Source: Corylus avellana (lineage: Eukaryota; Streptophyta; Magnoliopsida; Fagales; Betulaceae). Taken from it: a DNA stretch of 64,000 nucleotides. Below, one piece after another: positions 12,240 to 25,656 of this stretch. Each line of letters starts with the position of its first letter. Within the stretch, counting starts at the first letter, position 1. Where the stretch lies: NCBI RefSeq assembly GCF_901000735.1, contig NC_081544.1:31428095-31492094 (forward strand). The letters are read 5' to 3'. The position numbers and the translations under genes were made by a program. The notes under the pieces are model-generated. The model was not told the origin of the DNA and searched no databases. It saw only the letters and a program-made list of their open reading frames with translations.

Positions 12240-14793
12240 TACAAATAAGCCAGTAAGTCTGTAACCACGAAAGCCAAAATGTTTTCTGTTTATGTATATA
12301 TGTATGTATTGATGGCCTGTCTTTTTTTGTTCATTTATGTCATATTCCAATGGGAATAATGAGGTTGTTTCGTTTTCATACGATGACCTGTCTTTGTACT
12401 TTTGGGCCCAGTGTTTGCAATTGCGGTCAATAACCGCAGCTGCGGTCAAATTATGAATTAAAAAGATTGATGTAAAAGACAAAAATATCCCTTCTTCATG
12501 AGTATTTTTGACATGATAAATCTATGAAGAATTAGGAGTTTTATTTATAATAAGCTATTCTATTAAAGATTAGTAAGTTCTTATAATTAGGGATCCTTAT
12601 TTGATTTTTTAATTTTTTTTAGAAGATTTTTCTAATTAAACTTAGGATTAGGAGTTGTAACCTACACAAAGACATGATATGAACTTTTTATTATTCAGTC
12701 ATCAATAATATTTCAGTAATAACCCTGATTCCTAAAGATTTATTTATATTTATTATAGTTTGGATTTGATTAGAATTTGAACTCAAATCAAATAATAATA
12801 AAAAATGCCACATTTTTTGTGGAAACAAAATAACTCATTTTATTCTCAAAATAAAAAAGCAACACACAAATAAACGACAAAATCATTCATAGGGCTAGTT
12901 GAACAAGAACTTACCAGATTTGAAGCTAGACGACACTTAAGCAAACATACGTATATTCTGCTTTTTAAGAAGAGGATTGTGTAGTACTCGTTTCCATTTT
13001 CTTTTTTTTTTCTTTTTTTCAATATTTCTTCTACATAAGAGGTTGTGTGTTCTTGAAAATGCTCTTCAAATGTATTTTTTTTTTCGAATTTATTCAATAG
13101 AATTCTGATCTCCAAACGTATGTATTCAATTTTTTTCATAAGAGGTTGCAAAATGTAGGATTTTTTTTTTTTTTTGACATGAGAAAAAAGAAGGTAGAGA
13201 AAGAAGAAGTGCCATGAACTGTTTTTGTTTTGTGAAGAATAAGAATTATTTGTGCGTTGTTTTTTTAAAAATTTTTTTATTTTGGGAAGAAAATGAGTTG
13301 TTTCCTTTTCTTAATAAGATCAAAAAACGTGGCCTTTTTTTAACTCTTAAATATAATGGACGGATAAATTTAGAAATTTGAGAAACCCGAATGCTTAAAT
13401 AATTCAAGGGGATCTAGACCCATCAAATTTTAGGTAATATTATTTGTAATAAAAAAAATAGATAATTAAGGACATGCTCGGTTGTTGTGAATTTTAAAAC
13501 TTAGAGAGTTGTTGATTTTCAAAGTTTAAACTTAAAAAAAAAAAAAAAAAAAACTAGGTTAAAAAAAATTCAAACAAAAGGCAAGCAGGAACAGATATGC
13601 AGAGATATTCCAGCGAAGAGTATCACCATCATGATATTGCAAGCCTGAAAGTGGGCCATGAATGTCAGGTGAACATGCGTATATGCTTTTTTTTTTTTTT
13701 CGAAGAAACATGCATATATGCGTGTGTTGACATAACATGACAAATGTCTTTTAAAAAGTTTTTTGACTTCGTGAGGCTATATATATATATATATATATAT
13801 ATACATAGATCTATATGTGTGTCTACGACTCTACATACATCTTGCATCTATAACTATAATATGAAGAAAGAAAAAGTTAATATATATATAAAAATAAGAA
13901 AAGTTGTTCCACAAACGACTGATTTTTATACACATGACAAATTAGGGCTCGGAGTTCTTAATTTTGACAATTAAAATCATGAGATTTCATCTTGTGACAA
14001 ATAAGTCCAGCAGTCAAATTTTTAACAAAAAACCCTGTGAGCCGTCATTTTGTCAACGTCAGACCAATAAAAACATGACATGTGTACCTATATTCATGTC
14101 ACCATTAGCAATTATGCCTAAAAAGTAATAAAAATAAATAAATAAATAAATTCTGTATACGTCTCTTGTATTTATTTATTTTTTGGCATAGTTGCACATG
14201 ATAGTGGCGTGAATAATCTGTATACGCATGACATATTTTTATTAGTCTAACGTGAACAAAATGACAACTGATATCTCCTCTTAACAAAAATAAAAAAATA
14301 AAAATTGACAACTAAATTTATAAACTTGTCCCAAGGCAAAAATTCAAAACCTTTCATTATCAAAATTAAAAACCCGACCCTTATTTGTCACATGCTAAAA
14401 CTCAAAACCTTATATGACAATTTTCCTAAAAATATCACTAATTCAGTACATCATAATGAATAAAGTTTTTATTTTTAATAAATTTATCTTCGACTTAAAA
14501 TAATAATAATAATAATAATAATAAATCGAGCTAGATGCTAATAGAATCTGGGGGCAAAAGATTGAACGTCAACCTGCAAAATGTTTCTAGCTTGTATACA
14601 TACCAGAAACTAGACATGATTTTTTATTACATCAGGAGTGAAAAACTAGCCGGGAAAAGATGGTTCAAACAAAACAAAATTTAACTGAAGCAACTTTATT
14701 ATAAATGTTTTCATTTTCACTACTTGTGTGACCTATTTCTAACAGTATCTATTATAATCATTGCATCATGTTGATAGAAGTGAAGATCTATAC
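12240..14793. other. AT-rich intergenic region, no gene
   Basis: Downstream of the erlin-like gene. Contains homopolymer A/T runs, a TA microsatellite at 13779-13802 and an AAT trinucleotide run near 14500-14524. Open frames here are low complexity and none resembles a protein family. Confidence 0.6.
13779..13802. repeat. (TA)n microsatellite
   Basis: About 12 uninterrupted TA units in intergenic DNA. Confidence 0.9.
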
Positions 14794-15004
14794 TTAAGAT
14801 TCAAAATTCCCCTCCTTAGACGCCTCTCTTGACAGGTCCACAGGCACCTGTTTCAGGAAGTTCCCAAGCAGCCTCTGATCCAAAACCATATTAGGTACCT
14901 GGAAGGAAGAGCTACTAAGTAAAGCTTGAACACATACACAGCACATGCTCATGCACACCAGCGCACAGCAGAGAGAGGGAGAGGGAGAGGGAGAGGGAGA
15001 GGGA

Positions 15005-15054
<50 letters not shown>

Positions 15055-15761
15055 TCAGACCTTTTCCCCAAAGAAGATTTTTGTATTATCAGCAATGGCG
15101 TCGATGAATTTAAGCTCAAGAAATTCCGGAGTAAGCTTCAACTTGTTTGCTTCAGCTTCCTTCATTACACTAGAAAAGTAGAAAAAGCAATACCATCAGT
15201 CATTTCTATAAAATAATGTTCATATATATCTTTTCAACCAAAACGAAAATGAAAATTTCACCGGTAGAAATCGGCATCCGCCAGACTCTTTTCCCGAGCC
15301 ATGTAGATTTGGTTCTCAATTTCTTGCTGCTTTCTGGTACTTTCCTTTTCAGTCAACTTCTGTTCCATAATGATCTTACTGACATTTGCATTCTTCTCAG
15401 CTTCACTGATAGCCATTTTCTTTTTTGTCTCTGCCTCTTTCTCAACTACTCTTTGTCTCTCAATAGCAATTAAGACCTAACACAGCAACATCAACACAAA
15501 GCATAGAATGATGCACTCTATTAACTTTGAAGACTTATTATACAATAAAGTACCCAATTTGTGGATAGGTGACTGGGTTTGGATGCAAATGCATGCATGT
15601 ACAGTATATGGGGCATAAGAAAGAGAGCTTGTAATATTAACTTGTTTAAAGAGTGAATTCAATTTTCAGCAATAATTTGAAATCATAAAGATCTGCTAAA
15701 ACCACATTTAATTTGGTATTTATACTATATATAGAGATGTGTTTGTGTGTACATACATGAT

Positions 15762-15795
<34 letters not shown>

Positions 15796-18066
15796 GGAAA
15801 ATAAACGAAAGTAAAAGGACCTTCTCATATATTAAGGAAAATGAAAGTGTACCTTAGTACGCTCCTCTTCCATCTGTTCAAAATTGCGTCTTATGCTCTC
15901 TGGGATAGTAGGCTTTGTAACACGCACACTGATAATTTCAATACCTGGAGCATAACGTGTGCAGTCACCCTGGAGAGCATCTTTCATCTTTTCATCAATC
16001 TGCAAGAGTTAAATGCTTTGTCAATATAACATCAAACAAATAAATAGATAAGGATTTAATAAACTATAAAGGAAACATTTACACCACAAACATTATATAA
16101 CACACAAGTGCATGGTACCATGATGTTCCACAACTATATAAAGAAGTATAATTATGGCGAGCCTCGTAATAATGCTGGCAACTCAACACCTACATATGGA
16201 GGATAAAGGATACTACTTTTAACAGCACCGGGAAGAATTCATATACTATAAAGTTAAATAAAAGTCACAACATATTGTCATCAATAGCTTTAAAGGGTAT
16301 ATTTTGTTTAGTAACCATACTTGATCAAACACATCAATATAGACTTGCTGAAGAGAGTGGGAACTGCAGAACTGGTTGATCTCATGATGAATCTTGTCAT
16401 ATATCCATGTGTTGTCATAGTGCACTCCATAGTTCAGCAGTGTATCATACACATAATCCTTACGAAGACGGTTAACAACCTGAAAAGGGCATTTTAATCA
16501 ATATATAAACTCAAAACATCAAACCTAGACTGCTTGTAAAATTGTAATGTTACTAAAGAGCAATATCTCATAGCTCTACCTCTATCTTTTCAAAGTTGAT
16601 CATGACACCACCTTTAGTACCACAAGGAATATCTCTCACCTGCAATTGAACACACAGGACAAAATTAGGCATTATACTGGTAGGATGAAATACTCAATCT
16701 TCATTCAAAAATCTACCTGATCCGTCTGAAGAACCACTTGAACAGGTTCATAGTGGGTTATCAATGGCATCTTTAGATGAAAACCTGAAAATTCAAAGTA
16801 AGTACGTGCGGGATTCCATAAAGTTCTAAAGAGAGCAACTACTGAATGCAAATCATAAAGAGGACCATAGTCAAACCTGGATCTGTAATCGTATTCAGAA
16901 GGGCGCCTCCTCTCCAGTATACCCCAACATGGCCCTCTGGGACTTGGTGCACAACAGACAAGCTATTCTTTAAGGTTGTTGATGATGGAATCACTACCTG
17001 CAAATTTTATAATTCCATGTCATACATTTTTTATTTATTTTTTTGATAAGCAATTCTATGTCATAGATTTTTGAACTCAGATAAGTGAATATAACTGCTT
17101 ATTCCAGTGTATAAGATTCAACTTCTAAAATTTTAATCAAACTTGCATTTCTTCAAGCAAATTACATAATCATCCCATAAAGAAAACACTAAAGCACTTC
17201 TCTTTTTTGGATGAATAAAAGTGTAACACAAATTTTGTTCGATGGGCGCAAGACAAGGACTTCCCAGGAGGTCATCCATCCTAACACTACTCTCGTCCAA
17301 ACACGTTAACTACATAGTTTTGAAGATATACCTTCTGCCAATAACCAAGAAGTAAAAATTTCAAGCATAATGCTGCGATCCCAAGTGTGTACTTGGCGAC
17401 ATGATGTTCATCAATCATGCCCCTTGCATTCAGAAATATTAATATTTAAATGAAAATAGACGTCAGAACCAGATATTTCAACACAAGGTTAAAAAGAACT
17501 GTTGAAGCATTTTTCGCTAGATGTTAAAACCAGATATTTTGAAATATTAATGTCTTTTAAACCTGTCTCGCATTAATGCAAGTCCACACAGCAAATAGGA
17601 AAACAAAAACTGGAAATAATCATGAATTTCCATATGATCACATTTTTAATCCCAAAATGAAAAGTGAGGATTTTCTTTTTTCTTTTTTCGAAAAATGAGG
17701 AATTAAAGTCACATATTACAGATCCTGAAATACAGTTGTGCTCTATAATGGAAGATATCGAGACAAATTAGTAATTGCAACTCAAAGCAGTTACATACTT
17801 CCCGATTGACTTGCCATGAAAGTAAGTGAAAACAACATTATTTTGCAAAAAGAAAATCAATTTAATGCTTGATTGAATTGAGCTATAAGCTAAACAAAGA
17901 TGGAAAATAAGATGATAAAGTATAATCTTCGAGAGGTTTATACCATGGTCACGATGACAATGAAGGCGAATAGGACTGTGAGAATCGCTGAGAAATCTCC
18001 GCCGCCGGCGTGGCCACCATGATGAGGAGGGGGAGGCGATGGAGATCCGGCTCTCTCTTGCTCCAT
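14794..18066 (-). CDS. Erlin-like SPFH/band-7 (prohibitin domain) protein
   Basis: Complete 368-residue protein. Exons on the minus strand: 18066-17944, 16997-16877, 16784-16717, 16639-16580, 16479-16321, 15999-15853, 15476-15262, 15169-15061 and 14898-14794. The N-terminus is short and proline/glycine-rich, followed by one membrane segment (about residues 25-43, [16 protein letters not shown]). The SPFH domain follows, with [58 protein letters not shown] and [18 protein letters not shown]. After it comes a charged coiled-coil region rich in E, K and A. Animal erlins form large ER-membrane rings that act in ER-associated degradation and lipid regulation; the plant protein is inferred to be an ER raft-type scaffold with its bulk on the lumenal side. 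The Arabidopsis homologue is, from memory, At2g03510. Family certain, plant function inferred. Confidence 0.94.
14970..15052. repeat. (GGGAGA)n/(GA)n microsatellite
   Basis: Compound repeat: about six GGGAGA hexamers followed by a long GA run, filling much of the last intron of the erlin-like gene and ending only about 8 bp from the donor of the preceding exon (15061). Confidence 0.9.
15761..15796. repeat. (CA)n(TA)n microsatellite
   Basis: Compound dinucleotide repeat in an intron of the erlin-like gene. Confidence 0.9.
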
Positions 18067-18204
18067 AGCAGTATTTTGCACAGTCGAAGCTCTCACTCAC
18101 GGACTTCCTCCTGAATTTTCTTAGCGTGGAAGATAAAAAGTGTGATCGGGAATTATAAAGGGGGAGAAGGATTTTGGTGTAGTCGAGCAGAGGATATGAA
18201 TGTG

Positions 18205-18213
18205 TTATATAAG
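18205..18213 (-). promoter_or_regulatory. Putative TATA box of the erlin-like gene
   Basis: Minus-strand CTTATATAA about 140 bp upstream of the ATG at 18066, followed upstream by GGCCCATC (site II/TCP-type element). Position and sequence suit a plant core promoter; transcription start not shown. Confidence 0.5.
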
Positions 18214-18378
18214 GGCGATGGGCCGATGGCAGACGTGTCGCGCCAAAGTCAGATCGTTCTGGGCTCCATGTTGTGATTCTTCTTTGATAGTATGCTTGGT
18301 TGCTAGGAAAAGAATATTGAGAAGAGTATCCGTAGATGTTGTTACAATATTGTGGTAATTACCTTTTGCCCAGTTTTG

Positions 18379-18772
18379 GCATTTTTCTTTTATGAATTTT
18401 AAGACTCATAACTTCATCAAACTATTATCTTATGATAAAAAAATCTCTTTTCGTTAGTCAAAAGGGTTAAAATTGACGGTCAACGGTCATGTGCAAGTCC
18501 TGTACCATTTTAAATTTTTTTTTCTACTTTTATCCTCACTTCAGACCGAAAAAATGACGCTTATACCCTCCTAAACATATTAACTTTATTTGTTTGAAGT
18601 GAGAGTAAAAGGAAAAGAAAAAAATTTAAAATAGCACATAACTTGCACATAATCATTGATCGTCAATTTTAATTCTTTTGACTGATGAAATAGAGTTTTT
18701 TATCATAAGATAGTAATTTGATAAAGTCAGATATCATAGTTAGTACTTCATAGGAGAAAGTACTAAGGCGCT
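18379..18772. mobile_element. Inverted-repeat (MITE-like) element upstream of the erlin-like gene
   Basis: About 390 bp foldback. The left arm includes CAAACTATTATCTTATGATA and GTCAAAAGGGTTAAAATTGA; the right arm carries the complements TATCATAAGATAGTAATTTG and TCAATTTTAATTCTTTTGAC. Arms pair over most of their length. Ends and target duplication could not be fixed. Confidence 0.65.
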
Positions 18773-19399
18773 GGATTTGATTACAATTGATTTCTTAACC
18801 ATCAATAAAATTATAATATTTAGTGTTTTTCCCTATTTTTTTTTTTTTTTTCCGAGCAATACAATAGTGAGTTCTTAGCTGTTTCCCTGGTTGAGGCAAC
18901 GAAGAGAACGAGAACCTTCGAGTAAAGCACTGTGAATTGACGGGGTAAAGTTGGAAAAAGCAAATTACTTTTCAGCTTCGTATTTCATTTCTGTTCAGTT
19001 TCCAGCTTCGTCTACTGTACGGTACATGTAGATATAGTTGACCGACTTTTTTTTTTTCTGTTATTTGTTGACCGAATTTTGTTTTTTATTTGTTCCTTCT
19101 AGGCCAACACTAGTTCTAATCCTCAAGAGTTCGTTAAAAAGCCATTTTCACATATGGTTTATTATTATTACAGATTACAATCCACTACATTTTTCTCTAT
19201 CGTTTTAACATGAGGGAATGCTCATGGATAATTTTTTTTTTTTTTTTTCCTTTTTAATATTAGATTATAAATAATTAGCAAAAGGTTAACAAGGGAATCC
19301 AATGGGTTTTGTGTGAGCTTAAACGTTTTTTTTTTTTTTTTAATTGAATAATGAAAAAGGGTTATAGGAGAGGATATTTTCCTTTTATCATCTGGATGG

Positions 19400-19975
19400 A
19401 GAGAGAATATGGGATTTTGTGAAAATACTTCAAAAAATAATATGGAAAACGGCCTTTTTAACTAAAGCATGTGCACGAAATTTGGCACTACGATATACTT
19501 TCGAAGCATTCTAGCTTTGAAAGGAAGATAAAACTACACTAATATTAGCAATACAATTAGTAAAGTTCCAAAAAGAAAAGAAAATATGGTTGTTAAAGTC
19601 TAGAACCACTAAAATAGCATCTCCTTCCAAAGAGTGATAGATGCAACCCAAGGAAGCTGCCAAAGGAATAGACAATAAGGTTGCAAGGCATATGAAGAAT
19701 GAAGCTTTTGCGTGGAGCTCCACCAATGGTACCCCTCTCATCACTAACCACAGCAGTCGCTACAGAAAAAGAGCCCTTAGTAACTTTGGTCCAACCTACC
19801 GCCAAAGGCACCCGCAAGGAAGGAAGAGCAAGCTCACACCAAGCCGCAAGGTGACAGTTGAAGCTACAGGAGATTTGATAAATGGCTTTGCTCGGTAAGG
19901 GCTGTAAACCATCATGAATTAAGAGATTCTTGCACCTCCAAATAAGATCCAAAATAAGAGCCGCAAACAACTGAA
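19400..19975 (-). pseudogene. Decayed LINE tail with RNase H domain
   Basis: Read on the minus strand, the 19970-19593 frame has RCKNLLIHDG, then WTKVTKGSFSVATAVVSDERG, the start of a plant LINE RNase H domain. A frameshift moves the match to the neighbouring frame, where HAKASF...LATLLSIPLAASLGC is followed by LEGDAILVVLDFNNH. A third stretch near 19500-19450 resembles the A-x-x-x-AHxLxxxA tail. The order is that of the RVT_3 domain at the end of LINE ORF2. At least one frameshift makes it non-functional. Confidence 0.7.
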
Positions 19976-21046
19976 ATTTCCTTACTTTAGACTTTGGGTT
20001 AGTATATGATATAATCCAATTTAAGATTTATTATGGACTCCCTTGAAATTTATATCACTTCTTTACTTTCATAGACTTAAATCATTTCCTCATTTTCATT
20101 TCCATCCTTTGTTTAGGTTACCATTAAGATCTATGAAGCCTATTAATAATTGAGTAGTAATTTACTGGAGATCGGCGTGCATGAACAGTGTACACACCGG
20201 TATTATAATATTATAAAATATTATTAAAATAATATTTAAACAATAATAATAATAATATAACGCACGCCGGTGTCAAGTAAATCACGACTCTTAATAATTA
20301 ATGGTTGCAAAAGAATTAAAGATCAATTTTTATTTTTTATTTTTTTATGAGAATGAGAGTGTCCTGGGTTCAGCTATGATCTAATTGCTGGCCGAAGCTG
20401 GCCCATGTGGTGCTGCAGAAGAATCAGACAAAGGAGTCTTGCTTTCTTTTTGTGTTTAAATTTTGTCTGGTCTTCTTTCTTCTTTGCGTCACCTACACAG
20501 TGCTGGACCTACTGGTCAACATTTTGCTTCCCTTTTTTTCGCTGAAAATTTGTTCTCTCTCTCTCTCAATTTCAATTTGTTTTGTTTCTCTGCAGCTCTG
20601 TGCTACCCCATGAATCTTCAGCTTGTTCCTGCTGTGTGTGTACGTTTTTTTTTTTGTTTCTTTCTTTTTGTAGCAGATTAGCAGGAGCTCTGCTCTAGGC
20701 TGTAGCTGGCAGACATGTTTGGTCCTCACTTTGGTTTGTTTTCCTTGTGTTTAATGGAACAACTCTCTTGTTGATGAGACACGAATGAATCAGTACAAAT
20801 GAGAACAAAAATGTGTCCCTTCTCCACCATAATTCAACACCTGCCTCCAATGCAAGACATATTACTTGTACGTTTTTTTCTGTATTTTTCACTTCTTAAA
20901 AAAATAGTTTATTGCATTAATACATCATTTTACACTCGATATTAGTTATGGAACAATTTCACAATTAGGCTTCCAAAACAAGTTCCGACAAATAATATAA
21001 TAAACCATGCACATTTAAGCTATTATTACTCTCTTTATTTTAATAA

Positions 21047-21256
21047 CATGTTTGTGATTGTGTTTGAAAAATACAGTATTTTTAAGTTAATAAGTGTTTT
21101 TTTTTTTGACAAAAAATAAAAAATGCGTTTTGGTCATTTTTTAGATTTTTAAAAGCGCTTTCAATTTTTTTTTACCAAACAAATATTTTTTTCTTCAAAT
21201 GAACTTTTTGAGTGTTAAACGCTTTTAGACCCCTCAAATACACACCTGAACATACC
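21047..21256. mobile_element. hAT-like MITE (family B, copy 1)
   Basis: Imperfect inverted repeat starting CATGTTTGTGATTGTGTTTG and ending CAAATACACACCTGAACATA. A second copy with the same internal phrases (GCGTTTTG, GGTCATTTTTA, ACCAAA) lies at 31253-31480. Superfamily assignment is a guess from the end sequences; no target duplication was verified. Confidence 0.55.
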
Positions 21257-21708
21257 CTAAAAAATAAAACTGTGATCGACCGCAAGAGGTGGCCCGGCAA
21301 TCCCTTTACTTTCTTTTGCTTTTTATTTTAATTTTCTTTAAAAATTGACATGGTTCAATCTGAGTCGTCCATTCACGAAGGAACAGTGTGAACGACCGCA
21401 ATGGGCTACACTAACGAATTTGAGGCCCAAACGATGGGCTTCAAAATATACATTTGGGGCGATCTTCAACATGACTTTTGTTGTCGCCCCAACAAGTCGA
21501 ATCCGTGATAGAAAGACAAAAGGTTAAAAGACGCGCCAAGAAATCGCGTGAGTGAGTTGAATTCAATAAGACGCTCCACACCACACTCTGCTTCGTCTTC
21601 GACTTGAAACGGATAGACAGAGCAGAGCAGAGCAACCGCAACTGCAGTTGAGTTGGGTTGGGTTGGGGGGCTCGCCGATGCTAACCTCACTCCGCGGGTG
21701 ACAAGAAG

Positions 21709-24700
21709 ATGCTCGCCCTCACAGCCAGCCCCGCACAACCACCAATGCCCTCGAAGAGCAGCGCGCCAAGGCGTTTCGGAATCTTGTGCGCTGGCGCTGG
21801 GTTCCCTCCCTTCCTCCCCAAAGAAGTCGAAAATATCAAAGACCCATCCGCTCGTAAGCTCGCCTCCAGGATTGAGAGACTGCCTGTAACTGTAACTCTC
21901 AGTCCCCTACCCTGTAAGACTGTGCTAGATATCGTATTGAATACAATGTGCTTGCCAAAATTCGCAGGTCAGCTTCTCGGAGGGTTGTATAATGAGTAGT
22001 TGCGTGAGGCCGTTGACAAAGAGCAAGACAAGTCCGGTGGTTCTTCTGCATGGTTTCGACAGGTGTTTTTTAAGGATTACTGTTTGTTGAGAGATATTGT
22101 TGGTTCTGTTTGTGTTTTGGAGTTCGCTACATCTTATTATTCAGCTCCTGTTTAGAATGGAGGTATACGTACCCGTTGCTCGAAGAGGCTGGTATAGAGG
22201 CTTGGGCTGTAGACATTCTTGGTTGGGGTTTCTCTGATCTGGGTTCGTTTATCTGCTTCTCTTTTTTATCTTGTTGCTCTTTTCTTGTTTCTTCATTTCT
22301 TTTTCTTCTTTTGCATGTGTGCCAGAAAGGCTTCCACCGTGTGATGTGGCATCCAAGCGCGAACATTTTTATCAGGTTTCATGGGTTCTTTTATCCTTGG
22401 CTTGTGTATGAAGAAATTTTACCGCTAAGATTTATTTTATGATGGAAGTTTCAAAAAATTACAGAAACAGGGAAATAACATTAAATGACAAATTTTGACA
22501 GCTTTTATTTCCATTTCCGTATAAACATGTCGTGGGCTAAGTTTTTGTACCGCTGTTATAAAGCTCGGATTCAATTTACCCATGTTAGTGAACTATCTAA
22601 CAAAAGCAACAATCAATCATTCAATTGTATATTTGAGTTTCGTGGGTATTTATATAGTCATTGGCAGAAAGAACCTATTGTCGATATGAATGATACTAAG
22701 GAGTTTTCATCCATTGTGTTGGATTTGTCTTGTCTCGACAACAGCTATGGAAGTCATACATCAAAAGGCCGATGATTTTGGTTGGACCAAGCCTTGGTGC
22801 TGCTGTTGCAATTGACTTTGCAGTCTACCATCCGGAAGCTGTGAGTAAATTAAATAGTTGAGGCGTTGAGCCTATGATTATGCACCATCAATTCATTTTG
22901 TGAGAAGATACAAGTTATACTTTAGTAAAAAGTTGTTACAATTGTTGCCTCTTAACATTTATGAAAAATCATTGTTTCTAGTTCAACTTTTTTCCAGGTT
23001 GAAAAGCTGGTTTTAATTGACGCAAGTGTGTATGCAGAAGGCACAGGAAATCTAGCAAATTTACCAAGAGTCGCAGCATATGCTGGGGTAAGTTGTCCCA
23101 TAGAACCTAACATCCAGACTACCATCAATTGTAAATTATTTCTGTTATCAAACTTTATTGAAGGGCACCACCTCATACAAGTTGCATTGTCTTTGCTCAT
23201 TGCCTAAGCCCTAATTTATGTTTTATTGTTTTACTTCAAGTTTTCCTTTCTCGGTAATGTCTTCAATTGAATTGTATCATTCCTCTCTGCAGCATTTGGT
23301 CTTTTTTGTACATGACCTAACCTTCTTAATATATTTTTCTCTGTTGCCACTATCCATCTCAACATCCTCTCAATGAGTGCTTAGTCAGCATCAATCCTTT
23401 TGGTTATAGTTCTTGATCATGATGCTGGTGTTTGGCTGTTAACATGGACCTGTATTTGTTTTTTTATATATAAATTTGTATACTTGATTCATAATTGTAA
23501 TTGACATTAATAAAGAACTAATGCTTCAGGTTTTACCATGAGGCTTGAGAAAAAGGATGAAAAATTCTCAAATAATTGAAATCAGATGTAAGTTTTGAAT
23601 TGTGCTGTTCTGGTTTATTGAGCTGAAGGAAAATTTACTTGGTACAAAAAAATTGAAACTTTCAGTTTCTGAGGTCTAAGTATATGTTTACAAAAAAATT
23701 GAAAATTTCACTTGATAGTGAGTTGTTACCTCGATTCTAAGATATTTCTAGATTTCCAACCACATTTACAGCTGTTGCCCTTTGCTTTCTGGATCTACCA
23801 GCACTAATTAGAGAGAGGAAGAGCAGCCTTACAATTGCCTTAGCAACCTAACATTTTGCATCGTTATTCATGAATACCTCTTATAATCTGCAATAACATT
23901 TACTTATCAAAAAAAATCTGCAATAACATTTTCAACTACATGTGAAAATATCTCAGAATTAACTATTGAATATCAATATTATTGATGAATTCATACAGAA
24001 GATATATTCTTGTTTTGGTCTACGCTTGGTGTGATTCCCTTTTATTCTGCACCAATTCAAAGAAACACGATAGGAACTATTGGTTGTGCTCCCTTTACTG
24101 TTTGTGATGATAAGGAGATTTTTAGCAAGATCTAACAGACTTTTCCCCTTCTTTTCTGGTGACCAAAAGTGGATGATATGACGATAACCCATTCTTATCT
24201 TCTCATTGATATTGCGTTTAATGGCATGACCCACACTTTTTTGGATCAGGTATATTTATTGAAGAGCATCCCACTGCGCTTATATGTAAATTTGTTGGCC
24301 TTCACTGACATCTCATTTAGTACCAGCTTAGATTGGGCTAATGTGAGTATTTCCTCTCAAAGAAAGTACTAGTTTTAATTGAAAGTGGAAAAAGAAATAG
24401 TTCAATATCATTTTTGTTACTATATCATATATGTTAGAGAGAAAGCGACAAGTGTCCCTATTTTAGAAGGTTGTGAGGTGTCTCTATTAGGTGTCCTAGT
24501 GTGAGGTGTCATAATTCTAGAACATTGTATTTACTCCTATAAATACACTAGTATGAATGAAAAGTGAGTGAATTTTGGAATCACTATATTTTCTTAACAA
24601 TATATTCCAAAATGTATGGGATGCTGCAGTTGTGAACTTCAATTCTGATGATGTTCTTTTGTTGTTATATCTTTGTCTAGGTGGGCCGCTTGCATTGTCT

Positions 24701-25621
24701 ATTGCCTTGGTGGGCAGATGCAGCTGTGAATTTTATGATTAGCGGGGGTTATAATGTTCGTGGTCAGATAGAACAGGTATATGCCAATTTGTTTTGCCTT
24801 TTAAGTTAACAATTGTTAAAATGTCCTTCAGTTCTGCATATAGAAAGGAGGTGCTCTTGTTATAGGATGATGGAGTAGGAAGAACACTTAGAAGGTGAAC
24901 CAATACAATTTGCATATCAACTGGTATCTATGGTGCATACGAAAGAAAACATTTGATGTGGTCTTGGGGCACATTGTGTTCAGCAACATATATCCTTAAT
25001 TGATTTTTAGGCATTTAATGCTAAATGTGCGAAACAAGCTATTTTTTTCACCCCTTGTTAAATAAGTTTGCTGCTTCTTTCAGAATGCACTGAAAAGGCT
25101 TAACTAATTATTTATTGGGAAACAAAAAAAAAAAAAAAAACAGCATACTATACAACTAAAAAAAAATCGAGAAAGCCCATTATGATGGGTTTTTATAAAT
25201 TCTCTTAATATGCAAGATCATCGTAACTTTCTGATGGTTTGAAAGATGGTAAGTAAAGCCTTGCATAAACTTCAGTATGATCTCCAACATGGAAATTTGA
25301 TTGGCAGATGCAACTCTTGCCCTTTTTTATTTTTTATTTTTTTATTTTTTATTTTTTATTTTTTATTTTTTTTTTAATTTTTTATCACGCTTATTAATTT
25401 CATGCTGCTTCTTCTCAACCACTTTTTTGAATCTCATGTTCCTTTAAAATTTGTTAACAAAGTAATACCTTGTTTGAGGGATGTTCCTCAAAATATGGCA
25501 GTTTTTGTACATTTTGTAGGAATGTTTAATGGCTTTAATAAATTTCATTGACAACAGTTTGGTAAGAGCATGGATTTATGACAAATCACTTGCTTTCCTT
25601 GCATCATTGTTGCTCTTTATA

Positions 25622-25656
<35 letters not shown>

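Larger units (their letters stand above)
18773..21708. other. Intergenic region with retroelement relics
   Basis: Divergent space between the erlin-like gene (-) and the hydrolase (+). Besides the LINE relic and the inverted repeat listed separately, it is AT-rich with T tracts. GGCCCAA and GGGCT elements near 21400-21440 lie in the likely hydrolase promoter. Open frames near 20400-20730 are pyrimidine-tract noise. Confidence 0.55.

Noticed and set aside
14926..15216. Arg-Glu/Gly-rich frames in the GA repeat
   Set aside because: They are microsatellite translations; the real coding exons of the erlin-like gene are on the other strand on both sides.
18379..18772. miRNA precursor reading of the long foldback
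   Set aside because: Arms pair over nearly 180 bp on each side with a short loop, as in MITEs; no single 21-nt mature-like segment stands out.
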